A DNA stretch of 44,648 nucleotides from an uncultured Collinsella sp. (GTDB lineage Bacteria > Actinomycetota > Coriobacteriia > Coriobacteriales > Coriobacteriaceae): contig UROC01000009.1 in the NCBI GenBank assembly GCA_900549345.1, forward strand, positions 1 through 44,648, in the 5' to 3' direction. The notes beneath the pieces were generated by a model that ran no database searches, had not been told where the DNA came from, and saw only the letters and a list, made by a program, of their open reading frames with translations. A program made the position numbers and the translations under genes. Numbering within the stretch: the first letter of the stretch is position 1; each line of letters opens with the position of its first letter. This document shows positions 32,927-39,237 of this stretch, piece by piece.

Positions 32927-33190
32927 ATGACTCAAGCCGATAAACTCATCGCCCAACTGTTTAGCTGCCCTTCGACGTATCGGTATGCCGATTTTTTAAA
33001 AGTCATGGCCTCATATGGCTTTGAAATGGACAGCAAAGGCAAGACATCCGGATCGCGCGTTCGCTTCTACAGGCCCTCAGATGGCAGGATGTTCGTGATG
33101 CACGTGCCTCATCCATCTGACGAATTGACAGCGGAGACAATTCGAAACATCGTTCGATTTCTGCAGGATGTCGGAGGCAGTCATGAGTAA
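32927..33190 (+). CDS. hicA: HicA-family toxin
   Basis: An 87-residue protein predicted to be a ribosome-independent mRNA interferase with the double-stranded-RNA-binding-like HicA fold. It has YADFLKVMASYGFEM, the GKTSGSRVRF strand and MHVPHPSDELTAETIRNIVRFLQDVG, like the slightly longer HicA subgroup. The catalytic His of classical HicA (GSHH) appears as Arg here (GSRVRF); histidines are at MHVPHP. ATG at 32927 follows GAGGCGGG. Its end overlaps hicB by 8 bp, the normal toxin-first hicAB order. Confidence 0.82.
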   Translation: MTQADKLIAQLFSCPSTYRYADFLKVMASYGFEMDSKGKTSGSRVRFYRPSDGRMFVMHVPHPSDELTAETIRNIVRFLQDVGGSHE

Positions 33191-33512
33191 CGTTTTGGCA
33201 TACAAGGGCTATTTCGCCCCAGTCGAGTTCGATGCCGAGCAGCATGTACTAACAGGTATGGTCGCCGGCATTAGGGATGCAATCGTATTTGAAGGCTCCA
33301 CGGCTGAAGAAGTGGAGCAATGCTTCCACGACGCCGTCGACGATTACCTTGAGTTTTGTGCCGAAAAGGGCAAGGAACCAGAGCGGGCTTTTAAGGGCTC
33401 GTTCAATGTGAGAACAGGCTCCGAGCTTCACAAGCAGGCAGCACTGGCGGCGGCAAAAAAGGGCGAGTCACTCAATAAGTTTGTGACCGAAGCAATCGCC
33501 GCGGCGTTATAG
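33183..33512 (+). CDS. hicB: HicB-family antitoxin
   Basis: A 109-residue partner of HicA. The N-terminal half (LAYKGYFAPVEFDAEQHVLTGMVAGI, STAEEVEQCFHDAVDDYLEFC) is the partly degraded RNase-H-like fold that blocks the toxin. The C-terminal part (GSFNVRTGSELHKQAALAAAKKGESLNKFVTEAI) is a ribbon-helix-helix DNA-binding domain. ATG at 33183 has GGAGG upstream within hicA, and the genes overlap by 8 bp. It probably represses its own promoter through the operator at 32892. Confidence 0.9.
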   Translation: MSNVLAYKGYFAPVEFDAEQHVLTGMVAGIRDAIVFEGSTAEEVEQCFHDAVDDYLEFCAEKGKEPERAFKGSFNVRTGSELHKQAALAAAKKGESLNKFVTEAIAAAL

Positions 33513-33530
33513 CGTTAACGCATGGGCCAA

Positions 33531-33569
33531 AACCACCACAAAGGGGACAGGCACCTTTGTGGTGGTTTC
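33531..33569. repeat. REP-like hairpin R2, right of hicAB
   Basis: Perfect 15-bp stem AAACCACCACAAAGG/CCTTTGTGGTGGTTT around GGACAGGCA. It matches R1 (32794) at nearly every position, and the two variable stem positions change together. It stands 18 bp past the hicB stop codon. Confidence 0.88.
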
Positions 33570-33578
33570 GACATTTGC

Positions 33579-33628
33579 CCAGATAAAACCTGCCAAAATA
33601 AACCTGTCCCTTTTTGGTAGGTTTGGGA
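33579..33628. repeat. REP-like hairpin R3, before the cyclo-ligase gene
   Basis: A 13-bp stem (33587-33599 with 33612-33624, one G-T pair) with CCTGTCCC in the loop. The ~50-bp unit, including the flank CCAGATAAAACCT, matches the complement of 43087-43137 (R4). It immediately precedes the ribosome binding site of the gene at 33641. Confidence 0.8.
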
Positions 33629-33640
33629 GAGGAAGCCGGG

Positions 33641-34237
33641 ATGGACAAGGCTGAGTTGCGGCGGGCGGTGATTGCTCGGCGTGATGCTCTTGATTTGGAC
33701 TTGCGGGCGGCGAAGTCTGCTGATATCTGTGCGCGGCTGGTTGAGCTGCTGGGCCGCTTGGATGCCGCGGCGCCGCACACCGTTGCCGTCTATGCCGCGA
33801 TGGGTTCCGAAGTCGACTCAGCCGCGTTTGCCGCAGCTGCCGCCAAACGTGGCTGGCGCGTGGCCTATCCGTGCATGCTCTCGGCAACAGACGCCGCAGC
33901 TTGTGGCCAGCGCATGTGTATGCGGGCAGTTGCTGCCGGCGACGCGGACGCGGCTCCGTTTATCGCCCACCCCACGCGGGCCTTTGCGGCCACGGACATC
34001 GACAGCAGCCGCTTCCCTATCGTGCCTGCCGAAGCTCTCGACATGATCGTCGTGCCGCTCGTAGCATTCGACCGCACCGGCACGCGCCTAGGCTACGGCG
34101 GCGGCTGCTATGACCGCTACCTGCCCATGCTCTCGCCCGTATGTCAAATCGTCGGCATCGCCTTTGACGAACAGCGCGTCGACCACATCCCCACCGACGC
34201 CCACGACCTGCCGCTACCCCACATCATCAGCGCCTAA
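33641..34237 (+). CDS. 5-formyltetrahydrofolate cyclo-ligase
   Basis: ATP-dependent enzyme converting 5-formyl-THF to 5,10-methenyl-THF, returning a stored folate to one-carbon metabolism. The 198-residue protein has the N-terminal helix KAELRRAVIARRDAL, the central SEVDSAAFAAAAAKRGWRVAYPCM, and the family signature VPLVAFDRTGTRLGYGGGCYDRYL near residues 145-170. The C-terminal part includes GIAFDEQRVDHIPTDAHDLP. ATG at 33641 has GAGAGGA upstream. No gene overlaps it; it follows hicAB after two hairpins and is followed by repeat (c). Confidence 0.93.
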   Translation: MDKAELRRAVIARRDALDLDLRAAKSADICARLVELLGRLDAAAPHTVAVYAAMGSEVDSAAFAAAAAKRGWRVAYPCMLSATDAAACGQRMCMRAVAAGDADAAPFIAHPTRAFAATDIDSSRFPIVPAEALDMIVVPLVAFDRTGTRLGYGGGCYDRYLPMLSPVCQIVGIAFDEQRVDHIPTDAHDLPLPHIISA

Positions 34238-34264
34238 CGGCTGGCACGCTGCACCCCACAAAAA

Positions 34265-34434
34265 TGAGCGTGGACAATTTCCCACTTTGGGCCTGTTCGG
34301 GGGCAAAAAACGGGAGATTATCCACGCTCATTATTCAAACGTCCGATAATCCACGCTCGTGTGTCCGAAAATCCACGCTCAACCAAATCACGTCTAAATT
34401 CCCACGCTCATCCGTCCGGATTTCCACGCTCGTG
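34265..34434 (+). repeat. GAGCGTGGA repeat element, full copy (c)
   Basis: GAGCGTGGA at 34266, then TCCACGCTC at 34321, 34350 and 34372 (offsets 55, 29, 22), with two further units at 34400 (written TCCCACGCTC) and 34423. The first pair encloses a long imperfect hairpin with CCCAC and CGGGAG arms. It lies 28 bp past the cyclo-ligase stop codon and 24 bp before the 3' end of the AbiEi/DUF559-like gene. Confidence 0.9.
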
Positions 34435-34457
34435 CAGCCTAACACCCTGTAACCGTC

Positions 34458-35420
34458 TCAGCAGGCACGCGGCACGCCGGCAACCTTGAGCTTACGATCG
34501 AGCTTTGTCGGATCCCTTAGGTCATCCCAGCACAAGCGCACAATCTTGCAGTTATCGAGCATCGAAAGCCTCGACTCACGCTGGCGCTCGTCAAATTGCG
34601 CCTTTGCGAGCTTGCCCTCCTCCGCCGCCTTCTCGCTTTTAACGGATCCGTCGAACTCCCCAATAATCAACCGGTCACCCACGCGCCACAAATAGTCAAC
34701 GCGATACGGCCTTCCCGGCTCAACCGGATCGAACAGCTCAACTTGCAGCTCCGGAACCTGCCAGCCGCGCTCGATCATCAGCGCACGCGCCTTGGACTCG
34801 CCGCCGTTTTCCGACAAGCCGTCGGCACACCGCGCGACCCTGCGCGCCGTCACAACACCGCGACGATTCAAGCCAAGCCTGTCGACCGTCTCAACAAGAT
34901 GCTCCTTCGACAAAAGCTGCTCATGGAGCGCCGAGTCCGCAATGATCAGCCCTTCGACAAACGATGCATCGACCAGGCAATCCGCAATCGTTTGATCGAT
35001 ATCGGTCACGGCAATATCCATCTCGCTGGCCCGTGTCCGATAAGCATACCGATGGCGAACGACTTGAGAGCCTGGCGTCGTCGATTGCGCCGGCATCGCG
35101 GCGATATGGATGTGCGTCAAATTGGCATGCGAAACCGAAAGGCCATAGACAACGGCCGCCGTATAGGAGCAAAACGTCCAGTCGGGGTGCTTTTGCGCAA
35201 GCGCCCGCACCCGATGCAGATAACGCTGCCGAAACTTGAGCTCGGACCAGTATTCCGGACGCGCATACAGTCCCGGCATGACCACCTTGAGACTTCCCGC
35301 CGCCACCCGCCGTTCAATCTGCTTTGCCTCCGCCGTCGTGCGCGCGTACACGCAGCTCATCTGCTGCTCGCATGCTTCAATGTGACTTGTGAGTCTTTGA
35401 TTCGCCGTCATGTTTGCCAT
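34458..35420 (-). CDS. AbiEi-like / DUF559-like protein
   Basis: A 320-residue protein. The N-terminal third (ARTTAEAKQIERRVAAGSLKVVMPGLYARPEYW) resembles the winged-helix start of AbiEi-type antitoxins. The C-terminal third resembles DUF559/Vsr-like nuclease-fold domains: GGESKARALMIERGWQVPELQVE, YRVDYLWRVGDRLIIGEFDG, with possible catalytic Glu/Asp and Lys, and KIVRLCWDDLRDP. Such proteins are common and often solitary in actinobacteria; function is unknown. ATG at 35420 has GGGGG 4 nt upstream; the frame is open to 35483. It is bracketed by repeats (c) and (d). A 12-bp direct repeat 22 bp apart lies upstream of its start. Confidence 0.75.
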   Translation of the reverse strand: MANMTANQRLTSHIEACEQQMSCVYARTTAEAKQIERRVAAGSLKVVMPGLYARPEYWSELKFRQRYLHRVRALAQKHPDWTFCSYTAAVVYGLSVSHANLTHIHIAAMPAQSTTPGSQVVRHRYAYRTRASEMDIAVTDIDQTIADCLVDASFVEGLIIADSALHEQLLSKEHLVETVDRLGLNRRGVVTARRVARCADGLSENGGESKARALMIERGWQVPELQVELFDPVEPGRPYRVDYLWRVGDRLIIGEFDGSVKSEKAAEEGKLAKAQFDERQRESRLSMLDNCKIVRLCWDDLRDPTKLDRKLKVAGVPRAC

Positions 35421-35475
35421 GTCGCCCCCAAACTCTTGGAACGGCGCAAACGTACCAGACGGTTTCATGCGAAGT

Positions 35476-35509
35476 CTGACCAAATGCTGTCCAGATGCTG
35501 ACCAAATGC
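35476..35509. promoter_or_regulatory. Direct repeat upstream of the AbiEi/DUF559-like gene
   Basis: CTGACCAAATGC occurs at 35476-35487 and 35498-35509, exactly 22 bp apart (two helical turns), about 60-90 bp upstream of the chosen start codon. It is a candidate binding site for a dimeric regulator, perhaps the gene's own product. Confidence 0.5.
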
Positions 35510-35716
35510 CTGACGGTTTTGGATGTTTTAGGCCAATGGCTTATATCTGCAGGTAGAACGGTTGTCGAGAGGTCCCTGTCTCCACATTTTGAGCCTCAAA
35601 AGCCACCGACTTCATTGAAAGAAAATATGCTGTGGCTCGAAACTACCTAGTTTGCGATGTAGTCCGCATGTACTCAACGTGTGATGATGCCGACGGTACG
35701 GCAGCTGCAGAAAAAA
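35510..35716. other. Intergenic stretch before repeat (d)
   Basis: Contains a short palindrome TTTTGAG-C-CTCAAAA (about 35587-35601). No ORF or other structure can be supported. Confidence 0.4.
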
Positions 35717-35834
35717 TGAGCGTGGAAAATCTCCCGCTTTGAGACCCCTTGTGAGCCAAAAACGGGAGATTATCCACGCTCACGTTGCAAACGTCCGATT
35801 ATCCACGCTCGTGTGTCCGGATTTCCACGCTCGT
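35717..35834 (+). repeat. GAGCGTGGA repeat element, full copy (d)
   Basis: GAGCGTGGA at 35718, then TCCACGCTC at 35773, 35802 and 35824 (offsets 55, 29, 22, as in the other full copies). The hairpin stem extends inward through ATCTCCCG/CGGGAGAT. It lies 42 bp past the metA stop codon, in the same orientation as copy (c). Confidence 0.9.
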
Positions 35835-35875
35835 CACGCGGCGGCCACGGCCGCAGCCACAGCCACGACAGCGGC

Positions 35876-36802
35876 CTAGTGCTCCTCGCCGGCGCGAGCC
35901 AGGTCGTAGGGCGTGGTCTGGTAGACGTAATAGTTGAGCCAGTTGGTGTAGAGCAGCTGAGCCTGGCTGCGCCAGACGTTGCGCGGCTCGGCGGTGGGGT
36001 CGTCGCCCGGGAAGTAATGCGCCGGCACCTCCGGGTTGAGTCCGCGCTTCACGTCACGCTCGTACTCCAGGCGCAGCGTGTCGGTATCGTACTCGGGGTG
36101 GCCAAAGACAAAGAAGCGACGGCTGTCGGTCGACTTGACGATGTACAGCCCCACCTCGTCGGACACGGCCACGACCTCGAGCTGCGGCTCGGCCTCCACG
36201 TCCTCGCGGCGCACATCGGTGTTGCGCGAATGCACGGCATAGAAGCGGTCGTCGAAGCCGCGGACCAGCGGGCTTTGCGGCTTCACCAGATAATGCTCGA
36301 ACACGCCGCTCGCCTTTGCCGGCAGGTCGTGCTTCTGGATACCGTAATGATGGTAGAGCCCCGCCTGTGCGCCCCAACAAATGTGCAGCGTAGAGTGCAC
36401 GTGCGTGGTGGACCAGTCCATGATCTGGCAGAGCTCGGGCCAGTAGTCGACCTCCTCGAACGGCATCTGCTCCACCGGCGCGCCCGTGATGATCAGGCCG
36501 TCGTAGTGGATGTCGCGGATGTCGTCGAACGTGCGGTAAAACGTCTCCAGGTGGCCGGCGCTCACGTGGGTGGCCTCGTGCGTTTTGGTGCGCAGCAGGT
36601 CCACCTCCACCTGCAGCGGCGTGTTGGAGAGCTTGCGCATGATCTGCGTCTCGGTGGCGATCTTGGTGGGCATGAGGTTGAGGATGAGCACGCGCAGCGG
36701 ACGGATGTCCTGGTGCAGCGCGCGGTACTCGGTCATGACAAAGATGTTCTCGCTCTCGAGCTGCGCGGCGGCAGGGAGGGCGTCGGGAATGCGAATGGGC
36801 AT
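35876..36802 (-). CDS. metA: Homoserine O-acetyltransferase (MetA type)
   Basis: Activates the homoserine hydroxyl as the first committed step of methionine synthesis. The 308-residue MetA-family protein has nucleophile Cys142 (LHICWGAQAG), FVFGHPEYDTD with the catalytic His, and ILNLMPTKIATE. The acyl-specificity position 111 is Glu (GAPVEQMPFEEVDYW); Glu111 goes with acetyl-CoA use, Gly111 with succinyl-CoA, so despite the common name this should be an acetyltransferase. ATG at 36802 has AAGGAG 5 nt upstream. It is divergent from the dehydrogenase gene. I see no S-box or other SAM riboswitch in the 170-bp leader region. Confidence 0.93.
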   Translation of the reverse strand: MPIRIPDALPAAAQLESENIFVMTEYRALHQDIRPLRVLILNLMPTKIATETQIMRKLSNTPLQVEVDLLRTKTHEATHVSAGHLETFYRTFDDIRDIHYDGLIITGAPVEQMPFEEVDYWPELCQIMDWSTTHVHSTLHICWGAQAGLYHHYGIQKHDLPAKASGVFEHYLVKPQSPLVRGFDDRFYAVHSRNTDVRREDVEAEPQLEVVAVSDEVGLYIVKSTDSRRFFVFGHPEYDTDTLRLEYERDVKRGLNPEVPAHYFPGDDPTAEPRNVWRSQAQLLYTNWLNYYVYQTTPYDLARAGEEH

Positions 36803-37013
36803 GGATGCTCCTTACGAGTCAGTTGCAGTTATGGTACAACGAGCGGCCCCATCCGCGCGAGTACATCGCTCCGAGACACCGCCAGCGGCCCAAATCACTC
36901 CAAAAGTAGAGATTACGGCATGTCCCAAAAATCTATGGCGCTTTAGTCTGGCAAAGTGATAGCAGGAGGCTACAATGGTTCGACGCGAAAAACTCGGCCG
37001 AAAGGATACATAT

Positions 37014-37991
37014 ATGTACCAGACGCGTAAGATCGGTGTGGTCGGCCAGGGCCACGTAGGAGCACATGTCGCCAACAGCCTGCTTCTGCAGGGCATTGCC
37101 GACGAGCTGTATCTGTGCGATATCAACGAGGCCAAGGTGACGTCCGAGGTCCAGGACCTGCGCGACTCCCTTTCGTTTGTCCCGTACAACACCAAGATCG
37201 TCAACTGCTACGACCACTACGAGGAGCTGGCCTGCTGCGACGTCATCGTCAACGCCGCCGGCAAGGTCGCGCTGGCCGCCGGTAACCGCGACGGCGAGCT
37301 GTTCTTTACCACCGACGCCGCGCGCACCTTTGCCAAGCGCATTGTCGACGCCGGCTTCGACGGCATCTTCGTGAGCATCTCCAACCCCTGCGACGTCGTG
37401 TGCACCGAGCTGTGGCATCTGACCGGCTACGATCCCAAGAAGATCATCGGCTCGGGCTGCGGCCTGGATTCCGCCCGCCTGCGCACCGAGATCTCCAAGA
37501 AGGTCGGCGTGAGCCCCAAGTCCATCGACGCCTACATGATCGGCGAGCACGGCTTTAGCCAGCTTGCCGCCTTTAAGGCCGCGACCATCGCCGGCAAGAG
37601 CCTTAACGAGCTTCAGGCCGAGAATCCCGACAAGTACGCCTTCGACCACATGGAGGTCGAGGAGCTCGCACGCAAGGGCGGCTACGTAACCTACCAGGGC
37701 AAGCAGTGCACCGAGTACGCCGTCGCCAACTCCGCCGCGCGCGTCTGTGCCGCCGTGCTGCACAACGAGCACGCCGTGCTTTCGGCCTCTACGCTTATGA
37801 CCGGCCAGTATGGCGAGGAGGGCATCTTCACCTCCCTGCCGTGCGTGATCGGCGCCGAGGGCGTCGAGGAGGTCTACACGCTCGACCTTTCCGAGCACGA
37901 GCTCGAGGGCTTCCACAAGAGCTGCCAGCACATCCGCGACAACATCGCCCAGCTCGACTGGTGGGATGCCGAGGCTTACGACGCCAAGTAA
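37014..37991 (+). CDS. LDH-family L-2-hydroxyacid dehydrogenase
   Basis: NAD-dependent oxidoreductase of the lactate/malate dehydrogenase family, 325 residues. It has a Rossmann motif IGVVGQGHVGAHVA, then VSISNPCDVV, IIGSGCGLDSARLRTEIS and the catalytic-His loop IGEHGFSQ. The specificity loop (GKVALAAGNRDGEL) and overall pattern are closer to L-2-hydroxyisocaproate dehydrogenase than to classical lactate dehydrogenase, so lactate may not be its main substrate. ATG at 37014 has AAAGGA 7 nt before it and matches the family N-terminus. A second start at 36975 has an excellent AGGAGG and would add 13 residues. A strong terminator follows. Confidence 0.85.
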   Translation: MYQTRKIGVVGQGHVGAHVANSLLLQGIADELYLCDINEAKVTSEVQDLRDSLSFVPYNTKIVNCYDHYEELACCDVIVNAAGKVALAAGNRDGELFFTTDAARTFAKRIVDAGFDGIFVSISNPCDVVCTELWHLTGYDPKKIIGSGCGLDSARLRTEISKKVGVSPKSIDAYMIGEHGFSQLAAFKAATIAGKSLNELQAENPDKYAFDHMEVEELARKGGYVTYQGKQCTEYAVANSAARVCAAVLHNEHAVLSASTLMTGQYGEEGIFTSLPCVIGAEGVEEVYTLDLSEHELEGFHKSCQHIRDNIAQLDWWDAEAYDAK

Positions 37992-38034
37992 GCGTCGGTT
38001 GCCGCGACACCTCGCGAATCTAAGCGCGATACCA

Positions 38035-38075
38035 AGCGGGCCGCGCCGGAAATCCCCGGCGCGGCCCGCTTTTTT
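38035..38075 (+). terminator. Terminator of the dehydrogenase gene
   Basis: Perfect 15-bp GC-rich stem (38035-38049 with 38056-38070), 6-nt loop, then six Ts. Confidence 0.93.
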
Positions 38076-38124
38076 GACTCGCGCTGCGCCCTTGCGAATC
38101 GAAGGTGAATGGTTTTCCCGTTAC

Positions 38125-39093
38125 CTAGTACTGCTCGATGCCCATGTAGCGACGAACCTCGGGGCTGTGGTCGAACACCTTGCCGCGGGCGGCGCGCAGC
38201 TCGCAGCTCATGTTGTAGAAGAAGATCGGCTCCAGGTACGAACGCACGCTGGCTGGCACGTCGCCCACGCCGTACTCGAGTGCGTCGAGCACCATGACCG
38301 TATCGGTGTGCGTGTTGAGGAACGCCAGCGCGCGCTCCTCCATGGGGCGGCACTCGCCCGATCCGAGCTGCACAAAGTAGAACACGCCGGGCTCGGTGGC
38401 TTCGAACGGGCCGTGGAAGTACTCGCCGGAGTGGATGTAGCAGCAGTGCTGCCACTGCATCTCCATGAGCGAGCAGATGGCCATGGCGTAGGTCTGGCTA
38501 AAGTTGGGGCCGGATCCCAGGATGTAGAAGAACTCGTGCTGCTGGCAGAGCTCGGCAAAGCGATCGCCCAGCTCGGCATTGACCTTCTCGCGGGCAGCGG
38601 GCAACAGCGCATCCATCTGCTTAAGGCCGGCGTACATGTCGGCAAGCGCCTCGTAACCCTCCTGCTGGTGGAGCAGTTCGGCGGCGATCAGAGCGCCGAT
38701 GCCCTGCGGCACCTCGGCCTGCGGCACGCCTTCGCCCCACGGATAGACCCAGGTGGTCCACTTGCCGTTATCAATCTTGGAGCCCTCGCAGTCGGTCATG
38801 GCCACGACCTCGGCGCCGGCTGCCAGCGCCATCTCGCAACCGTCGACGACCTCCTGCGTATTGCCGCTGTGGCTGCAGGCGATGACGAGTGACTTCTCGC
38901 CAAGACTCTTGGGGGCCATCAGGCAAAACTCGCGCGCCGTGTAAACCGTCGAGGTAAACGTGGTCGCCTCGCGCTTGAGCAGCTCGTTGGCCGGCATCAG
39001 GTCGATCATCGAACCGCCGCAGGCAATCCAAAAGACGTTCTCAATCTTGCCCTTGCGCTCGATAATTTCCTGAACCAGATCATGTGCGTTCAT
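38125..39093 (-). CDS. FrlB-like SIS-domain protein
   Basis: A 322-residue protein with two SIS domains, paralogous to the one at 26214. Domain 1 has NVFWIACGGSMIDLMPANELL and VIACSHSGNTQEVVDGCEMA. Domain 2 has FFYILGSGPNFSQTYAMAICSLMEMQW, CYIHSGEYFHGPFEATEPGV and the end HSPEVRRYMGIEQY, very like the HNPDERRYYGGLVEY end of E. coli FrlB. A role as fructosamine-6-phosphate deglycase or related amino-sugar enzyme is inferred from this. ATG 39093 has AGGAGG 9 nt upstream. It follows the gntR gene at 39238 by 144 bp on the same strand; no transporter is adjacent. Confidence 0.8.
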   Translation of the reverse strand: MNAHDLVQEIIERKGKIENVFWIACGGSMIDLMPANELLKREATTFTSTVYTAREFCLMAPKSLGEKSLVIACSHSGNTQEVVDGCEMALAAGAEVVAMTDCEGSKIDNGKWTTWVYPWGEGVPQAEVPQGIGALIAAELLHQQEGYEALADMYAGLKQMDALLPAAREKVNAELGDRFAELCQQHEFFYILGSGPNFSQTYAMAICSLMEMQWQHCCYIHSGEYFHGPFEATEPGVFYFVQLGSGECRPMEERALAFLNTHTDTVMVLDALEYGVGDVPASVRSYLEPIFFYNMSCELRAARGKVFDHSPEVRRYMGIEQY

Positions 39094-39161
39094 CCTGATG
39101 TTCCTCCTTGTGGGGCGGCTTTGAGCGACGACAGCTCGTACCTGCGGTCGTTCTATGTTGT

Positions 39162-39234
39162 CCTATTTATAGCACGCACGACGACGCTCGTGAAGCCATT
39201 TCGCCAAACTTGTTCTATGTTGTTCTATCTGTGG
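39162..39234. promoter_or_regulatory. TTCTATGTTGT direct repeats upstream of the SIS gene
   Basis: GTTCTATGTTGTCCTAT (about 39151-39167) and GTTCTATGTTGTTCTAT (about 39212-39228) lie between the gntR and SIS genes. They are AT-rich islands and candidate operators for the neighbouring GntR protein. Confidence 0.4.
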
Positions 39235-39237
39235 ATG

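Noticed and set aside
34321..34431. CRISPR array, suggested by the regular TCCACGCTC units
   Set aside because: The spaces between units are themselves repeated (TCCGA.AA), units are 22-29 bp apart, at most five occur, and there are no cas genes.
34264..34452. Open frame starting MSVDNF that reads through repeat (c), and similar MSVD frames at 24389 and 29523
   Set aside because: All start because the repeat contains ATGAGCGTGGA; copy (d) stops after a few codons (MSVENLPL), and no ribosome binding site is present. The frame is a by-product of the repeat.
36803..36974. SAM riboswitch or T-box leader for metA
   Set aside because: I looked for S-box and T-box conserved motifs on the minus strand and found none; no antiterminator/terminator pair is seen.
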